DNA from: Sindora glabra
Taxonomy: Eukaryota > Streptophyta > Magnoliopsida > Fabales > Fabaceae
Length of the DNA stretch: 64,000 nt
Assembly (NCBI GenBank): GCA_020226215.1
Contig: CM035234.1
Coordinates: 496,001-560,000 of the forward strand
Direction of reading: 5' to 3'
Position 1 is the stretch's first letter; each line of letters begins with the position of its first letter. A program made the translations under genes and the position numbers. Shown here in pieces: positions 1 through 13,700 of this stretch. The notes below the pieces were generated by a model. It ran no database searches and had not been told where the DNA came from. It worked only from the letters and a program-made list of their open reading frames with translations.

Positions 1-1039
1 TTACTTATAAAAAATACCTAATTTTTCTATAAGATTACCATGCAAAAAAGATATTTTGTAAATTACATCTTGCTGTAAACTATTAAAAATTAATTTATTT
101 TTAAAGTTATATTTTGAAAGGAAATTAATTATTACCTTTAATATACTTTTTTTTCTAATTTAAATGTTTTAAAGACAAATTATTTGACATAAAAATCAAT
201 TATTTTAATTTTACTAGTTTTACTTAAAGCAAATAACAATATTAACATTTGTTCAAAATTTAATGGAAAAAATTTAAGAAATAACCAAAAATATTGAACT
301 GATGGCAATGTTTCTATTAATATATATTGTTTAAAGAAACATAATTTTAGTAATCAGTACTCAAATAAACTTTCTCTATGTGCATAAATCTCTTGAAGCA
401 TATCTTATGTGATGTTTTTGTAATTCTTTCTTTTTGTCATACTTAGGTCTCCTTTTTAAAAAAAAAATAAAAAGTAAAAATTTTGTATTCTAAATTTACA
501 AATATTAGACCATATTACACGTGAAGGTATAAATTTATTAGAATAAACTTATTTTAAAAGTTAGAACTCTATTTAGGATTTTAAGAGCATAATGACATTT
601 GCAAAAATATAAAATCTATGTACATAGTAAGAGCCTAATTCACATTGCTTATAAAAAAATAGATATAAAATGGAGTATATTTTCAAAACATAAGAAAAAG
701 CTAAAAGTTTAATCATATATTTGTTATTGTTAGACTTTTCTAAATTTGATAAGTAAGATAACTATTATGGTGATTTGTAATTCAATAATTACATTGATTG
801 AAATTATATTATTAAAAAAATTATGTAATAGTGTAAGTTTAGGCATAATTAGTCAATGCCAATTGACTCTTATTCTAATATAAATAAAAGCAAATGTTAA
901 TTAATATAAATTCTATCATTGAGAAAAGTTTGTATTCCTTTATAACATTTTAAAGTTGTTGTATATGTTTTGTTATTGAACGCTTTTGAATGCCTTCCTA
1001 AGATAAGATAAATCAAAGGTAAATGAGCTAATTAATTAA

Positions 1040-1260
1040 TAACTTTTAATAAGTTGCATTGTATTGATATGAGTTAGGTAAAAAGTTAAATTGCCTAACT
1101 TATAAACACCATTCAAGAGGTTATATAGGCATGAGTTAAGTGAAATGTTAAATCACTAAACTCATAAAAATCTTTTAACTAAGACAAGAATGAATAAGTT
1201 AGAATAAAATGAACATCACCTAATTCAATAAAGACTTGAAAGGAGATTAATTGTAGATAA
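1040..1260. repeat. degenerate tandem/dispersed repeat, copy 1
   Basis: Two to three imperfect units of about 60 bp each carry a block like GAGTTAGGTAAAAAGTTAAAT followed by a CTAACTTATAAA-like block. The same pattern recurs at about 3983-4090. Function unknown; probably transposon debris. Confidence 0.4.
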
Positions 1261-1329
1261 GTTAAAATAATAAAAAAAAAGATCAATAATAAATCTTAAC
1301 TTTTATATTTTAAAGAGAAGTTAATATAA

Positions 1330-1578
1330 GGCTTTGTTTGTTAGCAAAAAAATATTTTTGTAAAATATAATTATAAAACATTAAGATGATAAAAAGTTTT
1401 TCCTTTATTTAATGTTAAATATGAAGAATTTGAAAAAATAAATTCCTTTTTTCTTCATTCATATGACTCTATATATCATTTTTTAATTATAAATATCAAT
1501 GACATGTTACTTTTTTATTAATATACAAATAAATAATATTTTTTACGAAAAAATACTTTTCAAAAAACAAACAAAGTC
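1330..1578. mobile_element. Tourist/Harbinger-like MITE
   Basis: A 249-bp AT-rich element starts GGCTTTGTTTGTTAGC and ends with the imperfect inverted counterpart AAACAAACAAAGTC. It is flanked on both sides by the trinucleotide TAA (1327-1329 and 1579-1581), the target duplication expected for PIF/Harbinger (Tourist) elements. No coding capacity, so it is non-autonomous. Confidence 0.6.
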
Positions 1579-3982
1579 TAACTTAAAAATGTAATATGCT
1601 TTGTATAAATGCATTAAACCTTAGTTTATAAAATAAAAAGGAAAAAAATTTAGTGCATACACCTTTTTATTTAATATGTATTATGAAATAATTTACAAGT
1701 ATAAATTAGTTCACAAATACATACAAGAGAGATGTTTATAAATATATTTAAAGTTAGAAATAGAAAGTAATAGATGAAAGAAGAAATATATGCCTTCCTA
1801 TTTACCTAATTTTACTTTTTTTTTTAAAGTTCATTGAACTTTTTATTTGTAAAATTGAAAATGAAATTTTGGATTTAACGTATTATAATTATGAGTCCTC
1901 AATTTTATATATTTCAAGTAGATAATCATACACTAATTTCTATTAATTTTTTTATCATTTATTTCAAGAGAAATATGTGATTTAAATTCTAATTTAAAAG
2001 AATTTGATGTTGATTGTCAAGAAAATTATAAAAAATAGAATAGATTACTCTATCCTCCTCTAAATTAACAAATATTGCATAAACTTCTTTTCTTATTTAA
2101 AATTCAACACTTTAATCTAAAAAAAAACATTTGGAATATTTCAAATAGATTCTAAGATACCATTCTTTTTAATTTGTAAATAAAATTAAAATTGTAAACC
2201 CAATAATACCCTTAATTAAATAAAAATTTTCACCAAACTCATTTCAACCTCACTCTATTTTGCTTTCACCTCGTGTAGTTAGAGAAGTTGAACAAAGAAT
2301 CCAAGTGTTACAACTAAAACCAAATCTAACAATTAAACCTGTAGCTTGTTTAACTTGTTCTTCATTTTTTTATAAGTTTTACCTTAATTTATTAATTTAT
2401 TTTGTACAAATTTGTTCCTTGTTTGTTTTTCCATTTTTTCCTTGTTAGGTTGATTTCTTCTTCTTATGTATATTTCTTAACTAGAAATTGATTCTAGGAA
2501 ATTGTTTAATTATATGGATAAAAAGGACTTGATATCATGGAATTCCTTGATATCAGTATACGCTTATGTTAGGAATTTATTAGTTTATGTCTAAACTTCT
2601 TAACATTGGAATTTAACAAAGTTGTCTATTGCTACATCAAGCAGTAACTTAAGACTAGGAAGGTCAATGCATAATTAAATGTTAAGAGTTAGATTGAACT
2701 TTAATGTAAGTATATAGATATTACTAATTGTAATGTACATAAAAGATGGAAAAAATGATTTTGTGTTTTGATTATTTAAGAGTTTTTCTAGGAAATGTTA
2801 AAATTCATGGTGAAGCCATCTGCTGCTACTATGGCCAATGTACTCACAACTTATGCATAATTAGGATCCGTCAATATAGGGAGAAGAGATTTGCGTATTA
2901 TTTAGGATTTTAGTCACATTAATATTAGGTTTTCATTGTAATGATTTCTTTTCTCTGTATCATCAATTGTTTTAGAAGTATAAGATAACAAATGAGACAT
3001 GTGACTATGATTTGCTCATGGATGTCCATTTGTGATTTACTTAAGCCATTCATTTTAAACTAAGATCACAAAATTCACAAAAGATTTTTAATGTTCCTAA
3101 TTCAACCAAAATAAAATATGTGAAACTCATGGTATAAATTAAGTGTAGATTATAAACTTATAGTCAAAGTTAAAGAAATTTTACATATCATATGATTTCT
3201 TCTCTCAGTGTCATAAGTTTACTAGACTTACATTGATTATGCCTTTCATAAGAGATGATCACTTTTGTTATGCTTTTTATGTTGAAAATATGATGGAAGG
3301 GCATTTTTTAAATTAAAAGGCCATTTTTTAATAGATGTTTCTTTGTTACCTACATTTAAGGTAATGTGCAACGTATTTTTTAGTTTCAATAGAGGTTTGT
3401 GTAATATTCACTATCTTAAGAGGAAGATAGAGTAATTTACTTTAAAAAATACCTATAACTTTTAAAATTTGTCTTATATATATTATTATATTAGTTTTAA
3501 AAAGGTACATAAACTTTAATTCAATTAATTGTTGATAAATTAATTCATATATTTATATAAAAATTATCATAATACATAAAAATGCAATTAATGTATACCA
3601 AAGTAGTCATTTTTTTAAAATATGTATTAAGCTTCAAAATTTTAAAAAGTAGTAAAGTTCAAGAAAAACGTGTTATGACTTTTTTACATGCTATAAGTCC
3701 TTTTAGAATGGAATGTAAATGCCCTCCAACAAAAGTTTTATGTTTTGAATTATGGTGCATGATGAAGTTTGACAATAAGGACAAATATCAACCACCAAGC
3801 CCTCTCTTAACCCTAGTTGATCCAAATTCAATAATTGATATTATGACTTCGAACACTAAATCTATTTTATCTTATGAATCTAAAGTTTTGACAAACTTTT
3901 AGGATGATCTAAATTATTGATTTGTACATGGATGGTGAATATATGTTGGGAAAACATTAGAATTTTTTTTAAGTTACTAATT

Positions 3983-4090
3983 TAAGTTGGTTTAAGAGTT
4001 AAATCACTTAACTTATAAACAATGCTAACAAGGAAAAATTAATGTGAGTTAGATAGAACGTCAAACCACCTAACTCATACAAACTATATT
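3983..4090. repeat. degenerate repeat, copy 2
   Basis: Two imperfect units resemble the repeat at 1040-1260: a GAGTTAGA-like block, a GTCAAACCACC/GTTAAATCACTT-like block, then CTAACTCATA or CTTAACTTATA. No coding capacity. Confidence 0.35.
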
Positions 4091-4959
4091 GCTAACATTT
4101 GGAAATATTTTCTTTTAATTTATCCTTTAGTATAACTTTTAATTTTTATAATGGTTTCATTTTTTGAAATATTTTAATCTATGTTTTAAGTGATTTTTGA
4201 CATGAGTGTTAAATGATTGATAGGTGATATTATTAATTTATAATATATAAAAAACCTATCCAAAAAATGAATAAATGATATGAGCAAAGTTTTAGGTATC
4301 TTAACCTAATGCAATATGTCTTGCGAACCTGTTTAACATTGAGGTGAAGCCCATAAGCATATTGAAAATTACTTTAACGGATCTTGCATTTAAATCATTT
4401 TACATTAAATTGTTATTTAAATAATAGTTTTAATCTCATATATAAATTTTGGTCATTTTTTTAGTAATTTTGTTTACTATTATATTATTTATAAGTTTAA
4501 ATTCATTGGTAAAATAACATCAAATGAAAGTATTATGTTGAAATATAGTGTGCATAAAATATTTCTTAATTGCAAAATACTTACAAAAAGGTAAACATTA
4601 AAATTAAGAGTTAAACGAATTAAAAAAGGATAAAAAAGAAACAATAAAATAAATAACAACATTTTGAATTTCCTCGTAAGCTATTAAAGCTAAAGTTAAT
4701 TTAAAGAATGAAAAAATGGATGAATTCTGTACTCATGAATCATGTCAATTGGAAATTATAAATTCGAAAATGAAATTGTAAAAATTAAGAACAAGAAAGC
4801 ACATTTCTTTGTTTCAATGAGTAACGAGTCACTTTCCATTAAATTTTGAATTTTAAAAAAAATGCTACATGCATTTTATGGATTAACACAATTTCAAAAA
4901 AAATATTATGTCATATTTTTTTAGAGAAAAATATAAAATATCCTTTTAATTTTGAAATA

Positions 4960-5394
4960 GTTGCATTTTATTCTCACTAATTTTAAAAGGTTACAAATTA
5001 AAGCCTTAAACTATAAAAATTTACAATTAACGTTCATCATTCACTTAATTAATTATTTTATTAAATTATGTAAATTTATACTAATTTTTTACATAATAAT
5101 AATATTATTATTTTATGTTATTTTTCACATAATTTTACAACTCAATTTTAAGTATTTAATTAAATTTTAATATATTTAATTTAATTTTTATAATTATATA
5201 ACATAGGAATTATGTACAACAAATGATCTAATAAATTAATATACAATAATATTGTGATTCTTGTTTAATATTTTAAAAATATATATAATTTAACAAAATA
5301 GTTAATTAAATAAATAATAAGTGCTAATTGCAATTTTTATATAACTAGAGGTTTGAGTTGTAAGTTTTTAAAATTAGTAAGGTAAAATGTATCC
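4960..5394. mobile_element. foldback MITE-like element
   Basis: About 100 bp at each end are imperfect inverted repeats. The left arm runs through TTGCATTTTATTCTCACTAA and CTAATTTTAAAAGGTTACAA. The reverse complement of the right arm reads GGATACATTTTACCTTACTA, then CTAATTTTAAAAACTTACAA. The centre is almost pure AT. The CTTAATTAATTATTTTATTA block at the inner edge of the left arm resembles that of the element at 16.78-17.28 kb, so the two may be one family. Target duplications are not clear. Confidence 0.5.
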
Positions 5395-5682
5395 ACTCTA
5401 AAGATAATGGTAGTATTTTATAATTTTTTATTTTTTTAAAAAAATGATATTAATGTTTTTTAAATTATATATATAAGTTTGTGAAGTATTATGTATAAAA
5501 ATATGTAAATTCAATAAGTTATTTATAAAATATGTATACTTACAAGTATTTCCATATTTTTTAAAAAGGTTACAATAGAAAGTATTTAATATCTAATCTA
5601 ACAAGAAATAAGAAAGAAAATAAAATAATAAAATATAAAAGCAAGATAGAATAATACATAAACAATAATTTCTAAAAAATTT

Positions 5683-5730
5683 CATATATATATATATGTG
5701 TGTGTGTGTGTGCGCGCGCGCGCGCGTGTA
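5683..5730. repeat. compound (TA)n(TG)n(CG)n microsatellite
   Basis: Forty-eight consecutive bases alternate purine and pyrimidine: a TA run, then a TG run, then a 15-base pure CG run at 5712-5726, ending GTGTA. Such tracts are classic Z-DNA formers, and the CG run is striking in DNA this AT-rich. Confidence 0.9.
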
Positions 5731-7439
5731 ACTTAAAAACAAGAAAGTAAAATGAAACTTATTTGTAATTAAAGGTGGCAACATGATAGAAAAATGACAG
5801 ATCGTCAGTATACTATCCCATTTTGTAGTTATGGTGATCTGTTCTGTCTCTGTCTTGTCTTTAATTGCAATGCAAGTTGGTGCCTCATTCCCATAATCCC
5901 TAGGCCACCAGCAATCTGCAAGGCATTGATAATATGTGGATAAATCCAAAAAAAATTTAAAAAATTTAAAATTTATAAATTTTAAATGTACATATAATTA
6001 ACTTTAATATTTAACATAATATAATAATATTAGTTTAAAATCACATAATTTATTCAACTAATATTAAATTTAAAAAATAATTAAAATAAATATTAATTAA
6101 AAAATAATTAATATAAATATTTTTTAGTATAATATAAAAAATAATTTATTATATTGGGACAAGTTAGATTATCGTAGAGCAATATTATCTTGTCTTACTT
6201 AATTGCTCTAGGTCCATCAAATTCACACTCATGAGAAAAAATTTGTATGGCAAAATCCGGAATATTTTTTTTTTGCCATCCTATCTATGATGGAATGAAG
6301 GGTTACACATGCGCACCATAAATAATTGATTTCTTTTTACATTGATTGTCATTTTTTGGTTAAAAATGAGAAGTTTAAAATTGGCCTTTATTTAATCTTT
6401 TTGTTTTCTTTCTAGGCCTCCTAAACCATAATCCTTAAAGGTCCACTTATACTTAAAGTGGATCATTTCAGACTATCAATTGTAAGAGAACTTTATCTAT
6501 TTCTTGTTATTAATTTTCTATATATCTCAATGCTATTTATTTGTATGCATGGGGGGTAAAGACTTTCAATTTTGAGTGGCACATCCATTATAAGTGAGAC
6601 ATGTATTACACGTGAATATTAGAATGTAAGTGCAATATATACCTGTATAAATTCGCAAGATCAATATGTAATTTTCTATTTAAACGTGAGTGTTTGTTTT
6701 ATATATTCAAAATGTACTTTAAAAATATATTAATTAATATTCTAAATGATTAAAAATATAAGATTTTTGGACATTTATGTACTTTTATTTGATTCATTCT
6801 CAATTTAATATAAAATATTAAATTAAAATATATATTTTTAAATATCAATATATGAAAATTTTATATTTTTAGAACGTTAGTAAATATCATAATTGACAAA
6901 ATTAATTCCCATTGGTTTCTCCACTAAGTTATAGATATGGTTAATAGTTAATATGCATCTTTTCATTGAACTCAAATCTATTCATGATTATTACATAAAG
7001 ATCAGAATGATACAAAGAAAATTTGCATGGCTCGTGCCTAAGAATGACCCAGACAAATAGAGACTAATGGGACAAATTCATGAAACTCACATATTTTTAA
7101 ATTAAAATTCTGTAAAGCCACATTCAAAGACTTCAACATTGGATATTACTTTTGTAGACTAAAAACCCTTTAAACTTCTATCCCTGAACTGAGCTGAGTT
7201 CAAACTCAGCATAGGCAAACGACAATGTCGTTCGATGGTAAACTGATCGAAGATATTTGTTTTTGGTTTTTCTTTGAGGTAATGGAAGGAAACAGACTAT
7301 TGAACGTTGATTTAGGAGGACTTCACACACAACGGTGGGACCCAATGGGCAGTCCGTCCTTGTGGTTGGCTTTTCTTCCTCCTTTGTTAAGTCAGTCAGA
7401 GTTCGCGTAACGTTGGATTGGTCCATCGGCATAGCTTCA

Positions 7440-7792
7440 GAGAGATAAAAAGATATAAGATGTTTCCTCTCGTTCTAAATCTCTAAACTTTAGCTTCACT
7501 ACCTTCCTCTCCTCTCCTCAATCTTCTCCCTCATGCCACATTTCTTGCAAGTTGCAATCATCTCTACGCGGCAATAAAAATCGTAGATTTTAACAAACGG
7601 GAGATCATGTTTTAATTCTTCAAACATCGAACTCCATCACCAACCTTGCTGCTTCCATCAAAACCTATTTTGGTCTTTGTTCTGTGTTAGATCGGTATTG
7701 CATCTATCCAAAAAGTGATCTTTCGCACTTCCTTTTGGATTTTGGACTTGAAAGCTTTGTGTGTGACTACTGTGTGATTTCGAGATCTGGGT
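7440..7792 (+). promoter_or_regulatory. promoter-proximal region and 5' leader of the mannosidase gene
   Basis: Base composition rises towards normal from about 7180. An ATATAA-like element lies at 7452-7457, followed by a CT-rich leader at about 7497-7530 (CCTTCCTCTCCTCTCCTC), both typical of plant core promoters and leaders. The transcription start is not determinable from sequence alone, and no upstream intron was identified. Confidence 0.4.
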
Positions 7793-10700
7793 ATGGCTAG
7801 GGGTAGCAGACCGTTGACTAGTAAATGGAGGTACTGCCACCCCTCTTATTACCTCAAGAGACCAAAGCGTCTAGCTTTGCTCTTGATAGTTTTTGTTGTT
7901 GCCACACTGGTTGTCTGGGATCGTCAAACTCTAGTCAGAGAGCACGAGGTACTACTTCATTTTGCGTCTATTGCTTCACAATTCTGCTTTACCTGCTCAT
8001 TTCAATTGTGTGAAGATTGAGGATGCCAGTAGTATTGAAGTCTGCATATTTAGTATGGCATTTTGTAATCTTTAGTCGTCAAAATCTGAAATTCGTCAAT
8101 TTTCCTTTTTCGTTGTTGCCCCGAAGCTCAAGAATATTTTTTTGGCGCATCATTTTTAGTATTCGCAGTCACCACCGCATAAATCACTTTGGTTTGATGG
8201 GATCTGATTATTTGTTGCTCGAGATGTGGATGATTTTGTCACCACTCATGGAAATTCTGAATTGTATATCGGGATCGTGATTCATCATTTATCTTGTTCA
8301 ATTTTCATTGAGCTTAACTGGAATTAGTAAATTCAATTGGTACAGGACATCAGTGGAAGGGTGGCTTGCACGGTATATTGATCCGTTACAACTGACAAGT
8401 TGAATTTTTTAACTTGAAACGGTTTGGGGATGTAGAAGAAAATTAGACTTATCTAGGGGTTTCTTTATTTGGAAACAATGGTATGCAAAAAATGTAAAGG
8501 AGGAAGAAACTGGTGATGGTTTTAGACAAAAAAATGCATATAATAATCATAAAATATCTGAAGGAAACTGAAAGATATATATCCCACTTAGGATGTACGG
8601 TTGACAGAAATTTAAGGTAGAACTTATTAGCGCATCGTGAGGTTTACTTTTTTTCATTGATTCATGTGCCTCTTGGATATTGAACCAATAATATTTCATT
8701 CAGCCTTGTTTGTGAGATGAAAAGGATCATAGGACATAATGGTCGACATTTTGCTCCTTATTCTTATAAGTACAAGCCAGATAATATGCATCTGAGCTAG
8801 TAATTTCCAAATTATTTTTTCTATTTTACATGTGATATCTCTGAGAGGCAAGCAAATCCCGTATCTGCCAACATATGTTATTAGATATTGTTCTTTAGAA
8901 GAAAGAGGGAAAAAAATGAGTAAAAAAAATCTTTCAACTAGTATTTTTGGCCAGTAATGGTAAGTTTGTATGTTTATATAGTTCATTAACATGTGATGCT
9001 AACAAACTTAAAATTTGAAGTAAATGCAAACCTTTTCTTTCTCTTCCATTCTTTTCTAGTGTGTGTTTCTTCTTTGTTTTGTGTAACTTTCTTTATAAAG
9101 TAGGAGAAAGATATTCTGATAAATACTTCTAGTCAGTGGAATAACTTATCTTCACTGAAAACTTACTGTTTTTTACTGTATAAATAATACAGGTAGAAGT
9201 TTTCAGCTTACGTGGAGAAGTGATTCAGTTGCGGAATCAGGTAAGAAACTTGCAGTCACTTGACATTTGACTACTGAGTTTTCTTCCACAGCATATGGTC
9301 CAGTCTTTGGTTCCCTCCCATCATTTTGCTAATGGTAAAAGACCTTGTCCACTTTCTATCCGAAAAATGACCTTAATCCATTTGGTGTTGGCTGTGTGGT
9401 CCTTCATCAAGCCAATAAAAAATGTTTTCATTAATTTTCTTTCCCCATCAGTCTTCTTGTCAGTTGGTATCATATTTCCCTGTGGTTGTTTTTCTTAGCA
9501 GGCTTCATTATTCAATTTGATGAGTGTACTCTTATGCTAGGTTTGGATTGGGGAAATTGGAGGGGAAAGAGAAGGAAGGGAAGGTCATGTCATAACATTA
9601 TTTCTGGTTGGGAGTTTTGATTAAGAAGGGAGAGATGATGAATGTTTATGATTATTCCTCCAATACTCAGTTTTTTCCTCCTCAGATTTGAAGGGTTTTC
9701 TAAACATAAAAATGAGGGAAGGGGAAGTCATTTCTTAATCATTCATTCTTCTCCCTTTCCTTGCCTTCCACTCTCTTGTTGTCTTCCCTTTCCTTCACAT
9801 AATTTGTCTTTGAGTTTTTAGTTTTTTGGTTTCTCTCTCTCTCACTCACTCACTCACTCACTCACTCACTCTGATTAATTTTCTCATTGGGGTTATTCAG
9901 TTGGAAGAGGTAAAGAATGTCCAAGGCTTTACTGGTGCAAATAAGTCTAACAAAGAGGTCCAAGATGACCCGGTTGACAGTGAAAGAAGAGAGAAAGTAA
10001 AAGAAGCTATGCTTCATGCCTGGACATCATATGAGAAGTATGCTTGGGGCCATGATGAACTTCAGGTCTGATGAATCTCTATTACCAGTTCTCATTGAAT
10101 GTTTCTTTTGCTTTGAGTGCATAACAATTAAATAGAGTGATGAATCGAAAAGAATGATGAGGGGTTACATAAGTGGTACAAATATATTCGTGAAGTAATT
10201 ACATGATCTTGACATACAATGTCACCAATTATTTATTCATTTTAAATGTCTCTTGTCTCACTATTGATGTTTATTTTTTGGTGCTACCAGCCACAGTCAA
10301 AAAATGGTGTTAATAGCTTTGGGGGTCTTGGAGCAACTTTAATAGATTCTCTTGATACATTACACATTATGGGTCTCCACGAACAGTTTCAGAAAGCAAG
10401 AGAGTGAGTGTAACTCTGAGCTGTGCAAGAACACATCATCCATATATTTTGCTTTTTATAACATTTTTTACATCTGCCCTGAAACATTGTGTGATGGGTT
10501 ATTTTATTTTTGGTGAAGGTGCCTACATCATAACAAAGCAGAAAATGCCTCACATTCTCATTTCTGTTCTTTCTAAATATATATGTGTGTGTGTGTGTGT
10601 GTGTGTTTAAAAATCAATTTAAATAATTTGCCAAAGATAATGTTTGACACCCAGTTTCTTTATTGCTGATGCATATTATTCCCACTTTGTTTGATCTAAT

Positions 10701-13700
10701 TTCTAATTATTAAGTGTTGTAAGGTTTTATCACCATCATTATCATTATTTGCGTCTGTTTAATGTTTTCTCTACTTTTGGTTATTCTTTATTGCATTCCT
10801 TGTCATATTAAGATATATTTGACAGGTGGGTTGCAAACTCTTTGGATTTTAACAAGGATTATGAAGCAAGCGTTTTTGAGACAACCATAAGGTTGCTTTA
10901 TAAGGTTTACTTTGCAGTTGAATTTCTTTTTCCATTAACAAAATCCTGTCTTTGGGCTTTGACCATTTTTGTTGGACAACTAAAGTTGTGTGTTATTTTT
11001 TCTTTCTTGTACTTCTTCCATCAAAATCCAGAGTTGTAGGTGGACTTCTTAGTGCATATGATCTTTCAGGGGACAAAGTCTTCCTCAACAAGGCTAGAGA
11101 CATCGCAGACAGATTGCTGCCTGCGTGGAATACACCTTCTGGAATTCCATATAACATCATTAACTTGGCACATGGGCGGGCACACAATCCTAGTTGGACT
11201 GGGGTAAGTTATATTTCTGTGTGGACAGTTCACTTGTTCTACTTCTAAATACCTGGAAATTGGGCTAAGCATTAATGGGTTAGTCCTTGATCTTAACTAG
11301 TGGCTGTTCCAAAAGTACCAATTCATTGTCCATATTTGTTTTGCTTTTGCCTTAGAGGGACTTAGTGCAAGTCTAACCAATAGAGCTTGGATATTGAGGT
11401 CGCTTAAAAAGCCTACTTTGTCCTTGTTGGCTGAGATTAAGTCATGTGCTAATGCATCTGTATTTCCTATTTTATCAAATGAAAAAGGGGTGGGGTCCAT
11501 AACATCTGTTAAAACAGTATTAGATGCATGAGTTTTATGACAGTTGCAAAGATCACTGACACCACTGGCATTAGAGCAGAGGCTTTCTACACTTCATGAT
11601 TAGATGATTCTTCTCATCTACTGTTTCTGTTCTTGACTTTGGCTGCGTTGATTAAACACTAGAGATAGTTTATCAGTGTATCTAAAGCTTTTATGCCTTA
11701 TTACTGTTCAAGGGTGAGAGTATTTTGGCAGATTCGGGCACGGAACAACTAGAATTTATTGCTCTTTCCCAAAGGACTGGCGATCCAAAGTATCAGCAGA
11801 AGGTCTTTTCTCTCTCATTCTATATGTTCCTTTTTTCCCTCCTTTGTATTTCGTGGAATAGGGGACTGTTTTGCCATGTGTGCTTAATTTATGGTAGTTG
11901 GTTGAGAAGTACTACTGGCTGTTTTTGTGATTGATTGGAGACTGACTGGCTGTTGTAGACATATAACTGAATAACCTTTTTCTGCCATCTAATCAGCGTA
12001 CTACTTATGGAGACTATCTTTCTAGCTATGTATTCATTGGATTTGACCCTGCTGTTTTCAGGTGGAGAATGTAATACTTCAGCTTAATAAAACATTTCCA
12101 GATGATGGATTACTTCCTATTTACATTGATCCTCATACTGGATCAACGGCCTACTCTCCTATCACATTTGGTGCCATGGGTGACAGGTATGAACACAGAT
12201 TTCAGATGGGTTTACTTTTCTAAGATGACCTGGTGTTGATACAAGGGTAGTTAAGTTTCACCCTATATTATTCTTTGCACTGTGATTGATACATCGCATT
12301 GCAGCTTTTATGAATACTTGCTCAAGGTTTGGGTGCAAGGGAACAAAACCTCAGCTGTAAAACTTTATAGGTAAGCACCTATGCTATGGAATTTCTATGA
12401 TTACATGATGAATTAGTAATTGACAGGTTCAAGCTGGAATCCAATTGTTAAGAATGGTAGCAAAGGAGTAATTCCTCTTCTTTGGATTTTTTAGGGGAAA
12501 AAATGTTTTCTATTATCAGCCTTTTGTAGTTTAATTCATTTTTCCATTTCTTTTTGGAATATTACAAACAGAGATATGTGGGAGAAGTCAATGAAAGGTC
12601 TTTTAAGCTTAATTAGGAGATCAACACCATCATCTTTTACATATATATGTGAGAAAAATGGAGGATCTTTCTCGGATAAGGTATAATATTGCATTAGAAT
12701 ACCAGTATTGCTGCAATTTATACTTATTCTCGTTTGAGCATTGTCCTAACTATTCTGTCAACTGAATATTTGCAGATGGATGAACTAGCGTGCTTTGCAC
12801 CAGGAATGATTGCATTAGGATCATCTGGTTTTGGTCCTCATGATTCAAAGAAGTTTATGTCACTTGCTGAAGAGGTATATTTTAGTAGTAAAATTTTTGT
12901 GTATTTTTCAATCTGGCACCCATTTAGATATTCTTTATTAATCTTTGACCATTATTTTTGGTTGAGAAATTGTTCCTTTTTATGCTTTGATTAAAATTGT
13001 GATGCCAACTATTGTTTACGTGTATTGTACTCCGGAACTTTAGTGTGCTGGCAAAGTTCTCCAACATATATGCATATATGAGAGGGGGTTGGCTTTGGCA
13101 ATTTGTGGTGGTGTTGTGCTGCTATCAAGAATTACTTAGCATCCAAAGAAATCTTTAATTTGAATAAAGGGCGTCCATGGTGAATCACCACACATTAAAC
13201 TCTTGATTGCCAATTGCAATGTGTATTCCTCCTCTAGTGTGGGTGGACAGTGGTTGCGCCCATTATATGAGATCATCAGACTTAAGCATAACAAGAGGTT
13301 TTTTGACTGATCATATTTACCCTTCCTTGCAGCTTGCTTGGACATGCTATAATTTCTATCAATCAACACCAACAAAATTGGCAGGAGAGAACTATTTCTT
13401 TCATACTGGACAGGTTAGTCATTTGGGTATTCATGATATGCAATTTGATCATTTTGTGCAAGTTATGCATTCATTCTAGAATTACATTACCCAAAATAAC
13501 AGGTTGCTTATGTTACTTGCCTTTGTAATGCAATTCTACTCGGATTATTGTCAAACCCAAACGTGCTTAATGTGTTAGACTCTAATTTTTGGTTTCTAGG
13601 ACTTGAGTGTGGGAACATCATGGAATATACTGAGACCAGAGACGGTTGAGTCACTCTTTTATCTTTGGCGTCTAACTGGCAACAAGACTTACCAAGAATG

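Larger units (their letters stand above)
1..7177. other. AT-rich intergenic region
   Basis: No gene could be supported here. The DNA is extremely AT-rich with many homopolymer runs, and the few open frames are short and match no family I recognise. It holds a Tourist-like MITE, a foldback element, a 48-bp alternating purine/pyrimidine microsatellite and a few dispersed low-copy repeats, each listed separately. The stretch 2.2-3.9 kb is slightly less AT-rich and contains a 106-codon open frame (3582-3902) without a recognisable domain, which I do not call a gene. Confidence 0.7.

Noticed and set aside
3582..3902. 106-codon plus-strand frame in the intergenic desert
   Set aside because: No recognisable domain or coding-like composition, no splice partners and no promoter context; kept only as a note in the intergenic entry.
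5593..5949. 118-codon minus-strand frame
   Set aside because: It runs through the Z-DNA-type microsatellite, which creates HTHTH-type low-complexity residues; it is not a real protein.
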